Assembly (NCBI RefSeq): GCF_016906535.1
Contig: NC_057372.1
Location: 2,337,501 to 2,401,500, forward strand
DNA: 64,000 nucleotides
Direction of reading: 5' to 3'
From: Rhizoctonia solani
Taxonomy: Eukaryota > Basidiomycota > Agaricomycetes > Cantharellales > Ceratobasidiaceae
Shown: positions 46,271 through 57,831 of the stretch, in pieces
Position numbering within the stretch: position 1 is the stretch's first letter
How the letters are laid out: each line of letters starts with the position of its first letter
Position numbers and translations under genes: made by a program
The notes under the pieces: model-generated
The model's database searches: none
Told to the model about the DNA's origin: nothing
The model's input: only the letters and a program-made list of their open reading frames with translations

Positions 46271-48704
46271 ATGGTTCAGACCACTGCTACACCAAAGGTT
46301 AGCACTCGATTGAGCGGCTGGAAGTTATTTATTGCTAAATGTTGTATTAGACTAAGTCTAAATCCCGATACTTGAAAGCCAAGAAAGAACGACGCAAGAA
46401 ACGTTTAAAAGCAGCTACAGCGGCCGGGAATGCACTGAGTCGACTGCATGCACATGGAGACTCTGGGTCTGAGTCCTTGGATGATGAGGCGGATAACCCT
46501 CTCGAAACTTCACTTGCTGAGGATGTTCCGGAGGACCGGTTGTTACCCCAGCTGCCCTTGGAGCCTCCAAAGAAGAAACGCAAGGAGAGTCGCAATGAAC
46601 GAGAGCCATCACCTTTGGATCATAACGGAGATGATTCAATGGATATTGAGCCTTCCCAACCGTTGTCTCGCCCTACCCCTCCAGTAGAATTACCTGCCTT
46701 ACCATCCTTTCCTCTTCCGTCTCAACCTGCGCCTCCTTCAAAAGCAGTACTCGCACTACAAGGCCTTGACCAAGCAATCCTCGAGGCGGAAATAATCGAC
46801 CCTACCATAACAACACGGATTCCTGCTCCCAATGAGCCTGATTTGTTAGGATTGGGAATCAGCCGTAGAATGAGAGAACGCCTGGTCGAGCTTGGCATTG
46901 ATAGTTTGTTTGCCGGTGAGTGATTTAATGCGGGGATTGCGCGCATCTAGAAAACTTTGGCAGTTCAGACTGTGCTTCTCCCATTCTTGCTTAGCAGAAA
47001 GGATTTGCATTGCCCTTATGATCCTCCACAGGATGCCTGTGTATCTGCACCTACGGGCAGTGGGAAAACGCTTGCCTATGTCGTGCCTATCACCGAGGTA
47101 CGTGCTGGTGTGGGTGGATTATCAGTTCACATCAAGATTATTGTGTTAGATCCTATCAACTCGGATCGTAACTCGTTTACGGGCTTTGGTGGTACTTCCG
47201 ACTAGGGAGCTTGCCATGCAAGTGCGTGAGACGTTTGATATCGTATCTAAGGGGCGGGGACTCAAGGTGGGTAGAAGTTGTTTGTCTCAACCATTGTGCT
47301 TATAGCTCTGGCGCATTCTAGATTGCCATTGCGACTGGCCAACATTCGTTTGCACATGAACAGTCGCAGCTTGTTCTCGTCTCACCACCTTCGGCAATTC
47401 ATCCCAGTCCACAGTATCATAGCAAAGTGGATATACTTATCTGCACACCTGGAAGACTGACCGATCATTTACACGGCACTCCTGGATTTACGCTTGAGCA
47501 TTTGCGATTCCTGGTCAGTCGGTAAGATAAAAACTAATTCAGCGCTCTCTAACAGTTCACTTTTAGGTCATAGACGAAGCGGATAGGCTTATCACTCAGT
47601 CATTTCAAGACTGGCTTTCTCATGTATTAGAGGCTACCCAACCCCCAAGGTCAAATTTTCCGACGACAGGTGTGTATTTGACCAAACTTTTTGTTCCAGT
47701 GGACTCAATGGAGTTTAACTAGAACTCGATGAGCCATATTATTCATCATGCCAAAAATTATTGTTTTCGGCTACCCTAACACATGATCCCAGTAAAATAG
47801 TTCCTCTGGGACTACGTGATCCCCGATACTTTGTAATTGGAGATCAAACCAGAGTAGTTACCGAGGAAGAAACATTTGCTTTCCCAACCACATTATCGGT
47901 TCGTTTGTCCCATACGGCATCAGTATTGTGCATTCGGCTTACACAGCAGTTCGTTAGGAACATATGTGTGTTTGTTCTCCGGGGGATAAACCACTTTTCC
48001 TATTCCATCTTGTGCATACACATGGTGTCCGGAATGCGCTGATCTTCACAAAATCTGCCGAATCAACCACACGACTAGTCCAGTTGTTTGAATTCTTCGA
48101 AAGCGCTAGGAATCAAGGAGCCTCGGGAGAAACTAAGCATGTGACAATACAGGCATATTCCAGCGATCTGAGCGGCCAGGATAGGAAGAATGTTATCGAG
48201 CGCTTCAAGGAGGGCAAAATCGACCTGTGAGTTTGCGTTCTAGTTTTTACCGGTCTATGCTTATACTTGGTTTAGTTTAGTGTGTTCAGACCTGGTGGCA
48301 AGAGGGGTGGATATAAGTCACGTTGCGCATGTAGTGAGCTATGATGTTCCGGTAGACATGCGAAAGTATGTGCACAGAGTCGGACGGACTGCTCGTGCAG
48401 GGAGACGGGGAGATGCATGGTCTTTAGTGGAAGATCAAGAAGTGCGTTCTCCAATCTTCCATCTTGATTACATTATACTCACGCCCCGTAGGCGAGGTAC
48501 TTCAAGCAGATGCTGAAAAAGGCGGGCCATCTGGACGCGGTCAAGAAACTGAGAGTAAAGGAGGGAGAAATCGCTCCGTTACATACTTACTACGAGGTAA
48601 GCATGCATACTGTTCATGCCCCAAATCAAGTGCTGAAATAATGTCAGACTGCACTTCAAAACTTGAAAGAGCTGTATGCTCGGACTTTGTCTCAGGCATC
48701 ATAA
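46271..48704 (+). CDS. DBP6: DEAD-box RNA helicase, Dbp6/DDX51-like (60S ribosome biogenesis)
   Basis: Nucleolar ATP-dependent RNA helicase acting early in large-subunit assembly. Exon 1 is MVQTTATPK at 46271. The second opens with the basic stretch [16 protein letters not shown] and runs through acidic and Pro-rich disorder. The helicase core begins [18 protein letters not shown], then [14 protein letters not shown], motif I APTGSGKT, motif Ia [23 protein letters not shown], motif [10 protein letters not shown], motif [16 protein letters not shown], then [34 protein letters not shown] and motif [17 protein letters not shown]. The C-terminus, [20 protein letters not shown] then [11 protein letters not shown], stops at 48702-48704. 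The insertion between motifs I and II and the [19 protein letters not shown] preface fit Dbp6/DDX51 rather than other DEAD helicases. About ten exons. Confidence 0.87.
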
Positions 48705-48801
48705 TAGTTCACTGTGTGTCAAGGATTTCATGTAACGGACGTGATTGGATTGTTTTTGTTGTACTTTTGAGACTTTGCCAAATTACTGATCCCTGAACGA
48801 C

Positions 48802-48807
48802 CACGTG
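48802..48807. promoter_or_regulatory. CACGTG E-box upstream of the 48844 gene
   Basis: CACGTG in CCACGTGACC, 37 bp before the start codon at 48844, in the 139-bp gap after the helicase stop codon. Confidence 0.42.
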
Positions 48808-48843
48808 ACCGCGTGAGCTGCTTCTCGATCACAACCATACACA

Positions 48844-51454
48844 ATGGAAATCAGTCCGGCGAAAAGCCTGGGTATTGTCAGCGACAGTGAAGGCGAGGAG
48901 GACCGCATAGGAACCACCGCTGATGATCTATTTGAACGCGAAGTCAATGCGGCCAGATTCTCCGATCCACGTGATTGGCACCACAACCAGCCGGCAGCGA
49001 TCGCCACGAATTTATCCAGTGAGCTCCACCTCCATCGACCTACACAAAGATTGAGCTAAACATTGCAGGCCACATATCCGAGCCCCCTAGCGTGCCTGAA
49101 CAAATTCCTATTATGCAGATTGAAAGCTCTGGGATCGGCGACTTTGACTCGTCCGCCACTAAACCTCGTCCAAGACCTCGTCCCCGTATGCGGCCGGTAC
49201 CACCTCCTGATCAGCCAGATTCATCTTCTATCGGTGCCTTCTCGACCATTCCTCCCAACGTATCATCGGCCCCTGAAACACTAGCTTCATTCGACAATTC
49301 AACTGTTCAAGCTGTTCCTGTAGCCCGTCCTCCATCTCTCCCGCCATCGTCTCTTCCAGGAGCAGATACCGCATCTTCCTCCATTCCGATCCCTGCATTT
49401 CCTACTTCAGTACCTCTCCTCGAGTCCCTTCGGACCCCCATACATCTTGGTGCTCCTAAGGCCAGCTCTACTGATGTGCCACCCCCAACTGAAACCACAT
49501 CAGCTAACCCCAAGCGACCTCGACCGAAAATGAGGCCCCCGCCCCCACCCGAGCCAGATATCGGGACTACAGGAGTTGTGGTTACGGCCTCTAGCGCTAC
49601 AGCTACAGCTACCTCCAGTGCGGACCCACATGCCACTGCGAGTACCGGTGCGACTTCGGTTTCCAGCACTAGCAAAAGCGATCCATCTCGGAGTTCCGCT
49701 CTTGAAGAAGCTGAAGAGTACACGGGTCGCGGAGCTCGCCGGATAGCACAAACATCTAAACCTACCCCCGAGCTTCCTCCTTTCTTGGATCACGATATCG
49801 ACGTTGGAGGACCTGAAGATAATCAAGTCAGCGATGTTATTATGCTCATTAGCAGCGAGGATGAATATAGTGGTGAGTACATGACGCAATTCGCACGTTA
49901 CGCACAACCTTATGTATGCCTTAGGTTCGAAAACGAAGTCTAAAGTAAAGGCAAAGCCTAAAATGAAGCCCAAGCCAAAGAAGAAAGATGTACCAAAGAT
50001 CGACCCGACGCCTGCTAAGCCTGACAACACCGACGAACAAGTCCCTGCGCCAGTAAAATCGACTTTGAAACGCAAAAGTGCCAAACTTCAGAGTAGTGAC
50101 GATGAGTTTGGGAAATGGGACAGCACAATTCCAGGGGGGTCAGCTCCATCAGGGAAACACAAGAAGCCTGGTATTCCAGACTCGGATGCTCAATCTGCAG
50201 TCCCCAATCCCACCGGACTACCCAAGTCTGACCCGACGGGCGGACCAGGCTATAGACGGGCAACATCATCACCGTTATCCAGTCCTGGACATAGTCCCGA
50301 GCTCAAGCGCAAAAGCCCGCTCAATGTTGCAGCTGAAGAATCAGTCGCACAAAGCCCAACCAAGAAACCCCGCAAATCCGGCTTTGTTGGGGTTGTTCTC
50401 ACAGGCCCATCAAACGGAAATGGGAAACCCCCCAAGCGGGCTAGGAAAAAGACGGCCAAAGCTGCTGCTGCAGAGGATGGCGAAGGTGGAGATACTCAAG
50501 CCTATATTCCTCCTACACTGGGCTCTGTGGAAAACATCTCGACGAGCATTCTCCCTTCAGAATCCAATAATACAAATGATATTCCATCACACTCAAGTGG
50601 ATCCCCGACGGTAGCCCAGGAACCAGAAACCCCACCCATGGATATTGACACTACGTCCAATACAAAGAAAGAGTCCAAGAAACGAGCACCCAAGGGAAAG
50701 AAAGGCGCGATGAACGAAGGGTCTGTCGTTGAAAGTTCAGCACAAGATGGTCCAGCACCGAAGGAGGCAAAAGGAAAAAGAAAGGGGAAAGGGAAAGAAC
50801 CGGTATCTACGGTATGTCCATCTAGTATTCAGGAGCTCCGTGCTAACAGCTCATTCTAGATGGCTAAAAACGACACTGGAGTCGATTCCTCAAATCCAGA
50901 TGCCGATACCGTGCCAGGAACCTCGTCTAATCTGGGTCCCGATATTGGCCCACAACCGGTTTCATCTAACTCCTCGGCTGCCCCAGCTCCTACCCCAGCC
51001 GCCAAGCCCAAGCCTCGGCCCCGTCATAGTACGACACCCGCTCCGTTACCTGTTGCAATGGGCGCATCTGGTTCCCTGTTACGATCCGCAAGTGGCAAAT
51101 CAACTGAACGTGAGTTAATTTACATACCTACTATGTATCAGGTATCAGGGCACTAACTTGTGCCCATAGGCCCCTTTCCGAAACGCTTCGACTTGCTCTT
51201 GGAGGGACGGGTAGCCCCGCCCCTCGAATGGGACTCTCTCGACGAGGGTCTAGTAAGATAGCACCATTGTTGGCATTTAGAGGTGCTCCGCCACCACCCC
51301 CTCCACCTATGCCTAAGAAGCCCACCAAGAAAAAGAAGGGTGTCAGCGAAGACGAGGACAGCGAGAAGGTCCCGAGTGGGAAGGCCTAACCGAGAAGCAA
51401 AAGGAGAAGAAAAGGAGAGAAAAGGAGATGGCTGGGTGGTATAGCGATGGCTAA
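48844..51454 (+). CDS. Large disordered nuclear protein with SIM-like motif and RxGLSR motif
   Basis: Family not certain. The acidic N-terminus MEISPAKSLGIVSDSEGEED has casein-kinase-type sites. Much of the rest is Pro/Ser/Ala/Lys-rich disorder with Arg-Pro repeats (KPRPRPRPRMRPVPPP and again KRPRPKMRPPPPPEP). At 49831-49872 is SDVIMLISSEDEYS, four hydrophobic residues then Ser/acidic, the pattern of a SUMO-interaction motif. Lysine-rich blocks follow (KVKAKPKMKPKPKKKDVPK, KKPRKSGFVGVVLTG). Near the end (51221-51270) is PAPRMGLSRRGSSKIAPLL, reminiscent of the R-x-G-L-S-R motif I recall from the C-terminus of RAD51AP1. The last helix EKQKEKKRREKEMAGWYSDG stops at 51452-51454 but needs one base near 51370; otherwise translation ends at 51389. 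Role in DNA repair is a hypothesis only. Confidence 0.6.
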
Positions 51455-51560
51455 TAGGTTCGTGGAGGTGAGTCTTCGATGAATAATTGCTATCTTTAAT
51501 TTATTGCTTTTTTCGATGTAATGTCACCACATGTAATTTATCTATATCGTTGTGCGCATA

Positions 51561-53136
51561 TCAATGCCTTGATGCTGGCTCTTTGGGCTCGCTAGTTCCC
51601 CAAATAGTTGCTGCTGCTTCATCCACGGTTGCTTCTCCCCACACAGATGCGGGATCGTTCGGATCTGCATTCCACTCTGCGTTCACGGTGACAGGCATGG
51701 TCCAACCATCTGGAATGGGATCACGCATGGAATTAGTGACCTCCCAGTGATGATCCTCATCGCCTTCGTATTCCTCCTCGCCCCCATACTCATACCCCTC
51801 TTCATCATATTCCTCGTCCCCGTATCCCGTATCCTGGTCTTCGTTGCGTAAAGGCTCCAATTGAAAGTCTTTCCATACGACAACTCGATCCCACTTAGGA
51901 TCAGTATATGCATTCGCATTTCGGGGTGGCGCTATAGACCATTGCCCAACAGTATCTCCTTCAGTGGTTTCTCCCTGTTCCATCAGAGCGTTCTCGAGTG
52001 CACCCATGGAACCCCCGGACGGCATAGCAAGTTCGGACCAAAGTTCCGAAAACGTAAGCTCTCCCTCCCCCCGCATATTCATCAAATACACAAGCGCACT
52101 CCTAATCTCGCTATTGGGCATGGGATGTCCAGCACGAGAGTCAGAAGGAAAAGTACGTTCAGCAATGAGTTGATGCGCAGACTGCGAGTCGTCGAGGGAA
52201 AGTCGGTCCAATGTCGGTATGTGAACATCGCGCCGAATGAAGAGGGCGGTTTGCGATGCGTAACCCAAATCACGATTGTACGGGTCTCGCTCCGTCGGAA
52301 CACCCACTCCGCCAAGCGTATAATCGTATCCGTGCTTCTCTGCCGCCTGGCGACACCACGTATCGAATTCGTCAACTGTCCATTCGCGCTTATGGTCGTC
52401 ATGTCGGAACACGCGCGTGGTTTGCCCTGTGGGATCCAGGAAGCCTTTGCGTGGGACTCCGGGCGGATGAAAGCGGGCATTAAAAGTGTAGTTGGGTGTC
52501 GTAAGGAGTAGGAGCCGGGGTAGGTATGTTCCCAGCAGTACGTCCGAGAACGCAGGAAGCACGTCTTCTGGGACATGTTCGATCCTATTCACTCAAGCTC
52601 AGAATATGTCAAATTTGCATGAAGAAACTTGTACTGACACCTCGGTTGAAACGATGGCATCGAATTCATAAAAGGTGGGATTGATGTCCTGCAGGCGCCC
52701 TAGCCACACCGCCACCTCTAACTGTGCCCAGCGAATGTACCATCCATCTTCGCCTGAACCCCATGGTGCAAGATAGTGTGGCTTACGTTCATCGATTGCG
52801 GCATGTGCAGCCTCTTGGATAACATCAGGGTCGATGTCAAGAGCAGACACACGAGTCAAGTCCAGGTCCCGCCCAGGCTCTAATGAGCTATCGTTCGGAC
52901 ACCCGAGGCAGATTTACAGAGTACTCCCAGTAAGCTACCTTCACCACATCCGATATCCAAGACCTGTGAGAGGGTTATGGGTCTGTATGTGAGATGAGCT
53001 CGATACTGACCGAGCGTGCACGATGCTGACGAAGCGTTTCGAGAATCCAGCGCTGTCTCTCGTGAGACAAGGGGGGCATGAACCTCACTACGAGATCCTC
53101 AGGGGCCTGTGGGCTAGGGGTACCTGACAGATCCAT
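51561..53136 (-). CDS. HEN1: HEN1-like small RNA 2'-O-methyltransferase
   Basis: Predicted to methylate the 3'-terminal 2'-OH of small RNAs, protecting them from decay. The start MDLSGTPSPQAPEDLVVRFM at 53136 is followed by LSHERQRWILETLRQHRARS, then SAM motif I VLDIGCGEGSLL. Next is VSALDIDPDVIQEAAHAAID with APWGSGEDGWYIRWAQLEVA. The catalytic metal motif EVIEH is restored across an intron at about 52600 (ACCGAGGT...GATCGAACAT), followed by FSDVLLGTYLPRLLLLTTPN and FRHDDHKREWTVDEF with WCRQAAEKHGYDYTLGGVGV. These are the Mg-binding Glu/His residues and the TTPNxxxN block diagnostic of HEN1. The C-terminal third is unusual: after DRVVVWKDFQLEPL it carries the acidic, Tyr/Gly-rich YGDEEYDEEGYEYGGEEEYE, then WTMPVTVNAEWNADPNDPAS, to stop 51563-51561. 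There is no La or FKBP domain as in plants. Frame intact. Confidence 0.85.
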
Positions 53137-53741
53137 GTCGAAGTCGGGACGGGAAAGAAATCAGACATCGATCTTCCATTTTGGTTATATACAATACAAA
53201 AATGTAACGAAAATAAACTGAGTACAAGACTCGACCACAGAAACGCCATCAGGAGAATTACGCCCGTTCCTTTGAAAGGTACAAGGTAAGGTTGCCGAAC
53301 GAGCGATATCATAGCACACAGTCCCGAGGGATTGCAGCCAGGTCATCTCGTTGCTGAAGTCTCATCACGCAGCGTTTTTGATTGTGGAAGAATCAAGACA
53401 CAAATTTTGCTTCCGAGCCGGTTTTATGCAGCATAGTGCACAGCCACATCACGAGCCGGCGGCAGGAAAGGGGATTTAGATAATGAAATTTACAAGTACA
53501 AAAATCCACCAAGATCATAATAATACGAAGCGGGCGGGTCACAAACACGTAGGCAAGTCTAGTGTCACTGCAACGATGGATTCAAACATGGCAAAATAAT
53601 CGAGCGAGTGATTAAGAGAAGGTAGGAGGGTATACTGTATCAACATTGGGAGCGGCGTGGCGCAAAGCCCGATGAGGACGAGAGCAAATCTATTCTGATG
53701 AAGTTCGGCGAACATGTCGGTATCAACTCGGGTGCCACCGG
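53137..53741. other. Intergenic region between HEN1 and the Nudix gene
   Basis: About 600 bp containing the HEN1 promoter and the Nudix 3' flank. No gene or repeat seen. Confidence 0.5.
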
Positions 53742-54285
53742 CTATCTTCTTGACGAGGGAGCCAGAGAGCACATTCTGAGCGCCTCTGCAAGCTCTGGTT
53801 TCCACGTCACACGTCGGAGAGCCTCGGGAAAGTCTACCCATTCTCGTCGGCGCTCGGCGGCCTCATCCCATTGGTCGGCCAGGCCTGCGACATCCAATTC
53901 GAAAAAGTGGTAATGTGCAGTTGGGCCTGGAATGCTTGTTACAGCTCGTGTGATCTTGCCTTGGACGCCAGCTAATGAAAACAAACGCGGGGACAATGTG
54001 AGAAGGAGAGCAACGCGGATGCGCGCAAGAGCGAGTGACCTTCTTCAAATGCCTCTCGACAAGCGGCAGCCTCCAATGTCGGATCAGTCGTTTCCCATCC
54101 GCCCTTGGGCACTGAACTCTGTGTCAGTATTTCACGAGAAAAATAAAATCATAGTAAATGCTCTACTTACAAACCCATTGGTGGGGCCTTTTTCGGCTGG
54201 TGATTAGCAGCACTTTGCCAGCAGCTCGTGCAATAGGAATCGCGCAGCACACAGTGCGAGGTCGTGCGACATCGGCTCGTCCCAT
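53742..54285 (-). CDS. Nudix hydrolase (diphosphoinositol polyphosphate phosphohydrolase-like)
   Basis: Small Nudix enzyme resembling yeast Ddp1/Aps1, which cleaves diphosphoinositol polyphosphates and diadenosine polyphosphates. It starts MGRADVARPRTVCCAIPIAR at 54285, then AAGKVLLITSRKRPHQWV. An intron falls in the next codon and the following exon begins LPKGGWETTDPTLEAAACRE. The Nudix box G-x5-E-x7-RE-x2-EE-x-G is complete: GGWETTDPTLEAAACREAFE, then EG across an intron. The last exon reads VQGKITRAVTSIPGP, HYHFFELDVAGLADQWDEAA and RREWVDFPEALRRVTWKPEL, stop 53744-53742. The W-xx-FPEAL block is typical of DIPP-type enzymes. Three exons, frame intact, about 140 residues, normal size. Confidence 0.87.
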
Positions 54286-57015
54286 TGTGTCTTGTTTTCT
54301 CGGTCAGCGACGCCAACGTTGGAGCAAAATACACACCAGTGGCTCAAGAAAAAGTATAAACGACTGGTGGTGGTACGTAAGCGGAGAGCAGGTGGAAGCT
54401 GTCAATTGGACCTGTGGTCTGTTCAATACAAGGGATCAGCCAAGCCTAGGATCGGGATCGAAATACGGATGGCGGGAGGGCGAAAGATTTGATTTATTAT
54501 ACTAGATGGGCGATGTTGTGAAAGGCATGACCGAGTGAGGTGGGGTGGGGGACCTGAGATTATTTTCTTCAACCCCCTCCAGGGAGACAAACTCGCACGT
54601 GCGTGCCACCGTTCATACGTAAGCACATTTTTGGCTAATCCTAATACATATCTGGTCGACGCATACAGCGCGCCTATGCACACAGCTGGCAATCCACATC
54701 ACCTACCCAACACACCCATAAGAGACCCGGAGAACGTCATTAACAACCAGCTCATTTGCACGTGATGATTGATGCCCCTGCCAGCCAACATCGGCCAACA
54801 AAGTTTGCTAAAAACAAACACAGACTATGTCTTCAAACCCCCGTGCTGCCCGGGAGCCCATGGGAGTATGTTTGTATTTTTGAGAAAAGTTTTATATACG
54901 TAGTTGATATCTCTATAATCGAAACATTACTCCGGAGTTGACTGCATTTACTATACGTGGAGCAGTACCGCATATAGCTCGTTTGGTGACTTGCCCAGTC
55001 GATTCCCACCCCTTGCACAGAATGTTTTACCCTTGTATGAGCTCATCGAACTGTTTATTCTACTCACCGGCCCGGCCGGCTTCCTCCCTACCCATAGCCC
55101 TATGATATACACGCGAAATATACCGTGACCGTGGTAATTTCTACAAGGGCAACGTCAGCCAAGGAGGATCATGTTGAGGCGTTTAATCATGAGGGTTTCT
55201 AGGATAAATTCTACCGGTTCCTGATGCGAATTTTCGGAGAAAAGACAAAAGGTTGGAACATGACTACCTTACACGAGCAGTTTTTCAACCCTTGTTCTAA
55301 TCGAGTTTGATTTGGACTTGCCGCGGAGAAGCGAGCCAAAGAAGGACAAGCCCTCTTACCTGAGCAGAGATAGCTTCCACTGGGTGCATTTACGACTTGA
55401 CGTCAAGTAGACTGTGGAGTACTTGTAGGACAGCAGCTTGGGTTAACGTTGTGTATGGCTAGTCAAGCCTTTGGGCACCTAGGCTTAAGCGCAAATCGAG
55501 CGGGTAGGAGAGTATAGTAAAGCTCCAGGACCTGAAGGTAGAATATGCACAGTTTCTAATTCCACACAGCATTTCGATTATAGGATCAGAATGTTTGTGA
55601 TTAAAATAATTGGCACAATAGAGTGCACGATTAAGTTTAATGTATGAACGTGGCTATATGCATCAATTTCTGTCCCGAGATATACGAACTCACCGACTAA
55701 ACTTCTAGAAGCTATGTACCAGTCTTATTTTGGTTCACTGACGATAAGGATGTGAGCTATTGTCCTAAGTTTGATTTTTTCTTTCATAATGGATTGTTTG
55801 CTCGCCTACTGGATATGAGAATAAGAGGACGTCGTGCCGAGTCAAGGTTTGCCACGTCGTTCGTTTAGACGTGTCCGTTTGAGTTCTACCCTATCCCGTA
55901 GTAAACGGTGATAAACGAACAACAAATTGATTGCGCCCGCTGAGCAATAACATCTTGAGGGTATTTTTAATTTGCAAAGTATCCCAAGTACCTTCCAATC
56001 CTTTCCGCACTCCCTTGCGGGTACCTCTTATACAGAAGTTTGGGCGCAGACTTCGTATGGATCCGTGACTTTGTGACATAGCGCCAAACGCCTGTATCCG
56101 AGCTTTTTTGCGCCGGGGTTTCCTCTCGACCTTATCGGACTTGATTAGCTTTTTAAAGGTGACCACAATTAATTATAGGGGCGTGCGATTTACCAGTGGC
56201 AATACTCCAGCACAATATTTACAAGAAAGGCACCCGATGCTCCAATAACATACCCTCCGATTTTAGTAGTACCAGATGACTCATGACACTCTCGAGCAAA
56301 AATCACAATTCAATGTAGTGAGCTATACTTCTCCGGCACTGAACGCGTATTGTTTGGGGGGTGAACAGGTGTTTGGCAAAAGACAACATACGCCACTGTT
56401 CAGTCCTTCGGAGGTTGAGACTCCTGGTTGAGGGGCATCGAGTTCTCTCGATATTGAGCTATAATTCATTCGTCAATACATATACTGTATTACTTACAAG
56501 CAGAACTTTTTCCTGTATGATGCGTACGGGACCCGAACTGCTAGATAATGGTCAAATAATGATAAAATTCAAATACGGGCAAGCCAGAGTCCTGTAGAAA
56601 TAATATGTCGTTGGGGACCTATATCCCTGGCGCTCTTATAGTATTTTGAGACACTCGATAATGCATTCTGATCAGTAGTTTAGTGGGCGAATAAAATACT
56701 TTCAATCCAGAATAAAGTCCCTGACATCTCTAGAAGAGGTCAGCCCTATATTATTGACACATCCTATAGCTACAGACAGGGACATCATATCAGGTTATCA
56801 TTAACACTTGCAAACTGGCTGCACCGTCCCCTATCGGTGCTACTGCACACTACACTAATAAAGCATGTCTTCCTGTTTGAAACTGAAGGCTTTGAGCATC
56901 AAAAGGAATGGGAGGAAGCCGTGTCAAATTTATTTTCAAAACAGACTTTTTGCACTCATATATAGATATCCATCCCCCGTTGTGTTAGCCTCCTGAGTAA
57001 AAAAGAGCCAAAAAA
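54286..57015. other. Gene-poor stretch, about 2.7 kb
   Basis: Upstream of the Nudix gene and downstream of the tRNA. There are CACGTG boxes at 54596-54601 and 54760-54765, and a 14-bp palindrome (ACTTGACGTCAAGT) near 55393. The minus-strand frame at 55891-56166 is basic but lacks a motif. No gene called. Confidence 0.5.
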
Positions 57016-57110
57016 GGGGTAGACGTGGATCGAACACGCGGCCTATCGATGGTACATAATGCTTTGCAAGCGAACTGCAATCGATTGCTCAACCACTGAG
57101 CTTCTACCCC
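57016..57110 (-). tRNA. tRNA-Cys (GCA) with 24-nt intron
   Basis: Reverse-strand cloverleaf. The acceptor stem pairs GGGGTAG with CTACCCC. The D arm is GCTC-AGTGGTT-GAGC. The anticodon stem is ATCGA/TCGAT with loop TTGCAG...A, so the anticodon is GCA (Cys). The T arm is GCGTG-TTCGATC-CACGT. Summing the standard parts gives 71 nt of the 95, leaving a 24-nt intron after position 37, the canonical place for nuclear tRNA introns. The A and B box sequences look intact. Confidence 0.92.
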
Positions 57111-57831
57111 TTGAAAATCAAATAGATTTATACAATATCATTAGTGCAAAGCGCTTTTTGTTGTGAAGTCCATGTTCTGCGCTCATAAAAAAATACTTAT
57201 ATTCCCTTAGATATGTTGTATATAGAGTCCCAGTAAGTGAGCCCCTGCATCTCCTTTCATATGTCATACTTGGGCTAGGTCGGAGTGCTTGAAGTCGGCC
57301 GCTCGACGGCCTCCTGCCTCCGGAGCTGGGTTAACTTGGAGATTGATGATGCTCTCGTATATTTCTCCTTTTTGCCAGAACCTTACCATGGCGCATATAG
57401 GCTCACTACTGAAGGCGCTACTTAGCTAGTGCGGTCCAACTATTTTAGTCTGCTATGGTGAATCCTGAAAGTACGGAAAATCTACACCCAAAAACATCGA
57501 ATCCGCAACTCGACGGCATACAGAGATAAACCGGGAGCGCCGATTCATGGAAGTCGGATTTTGCCAGCACTCCACATATAAAGTGCGGCTTTTAGAGTGA
57601 TATTCAGAGACATTGGAGTTATTCATCTATTAGTTGGAGAGAAGTTTTGGCACAAAATCCAACATAAATGATATATGTCTGACTGTTATCGACTCTCACC
57701 CTTTTTGCTGAAGCGTGATCAGTTTTTGCACTTTCTACCCAAGAGTGTCGGTACATCACGTGACTATCATTGTTTGGTAAGATTATCTATACCTACCAAC
57801 GTTCCGCGCTTAGTTCCTCCACTCACCTACC
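57111..57831. other. Intergenic region between the tRNA and Cwc2
   Basis: About 720 bp, carrying the Cwc2 promoter with a CACGTG box at 57757-57762. No other feature seen. Confidence 0.5.
57757..57762. promoter_or_regulatory. TCACGTGA E-box upstream of Cwc2
   Basis: CACGTG in ATCACGTGACT, 70 bp before the Cwc2 start codon. Confidence 0.42.

Noticed and set aside
49307..49723. A 138-codon antisense frame in the SIM protein gene
   Set aside because: It is the complement of low-complexity Ser/Pro/Ala codons, a common artefact.
55891..56166. A basic 91-codon minus-strand frame
   Set aside because: No recognisable motif, splice partner or conservation signal; probably chance.
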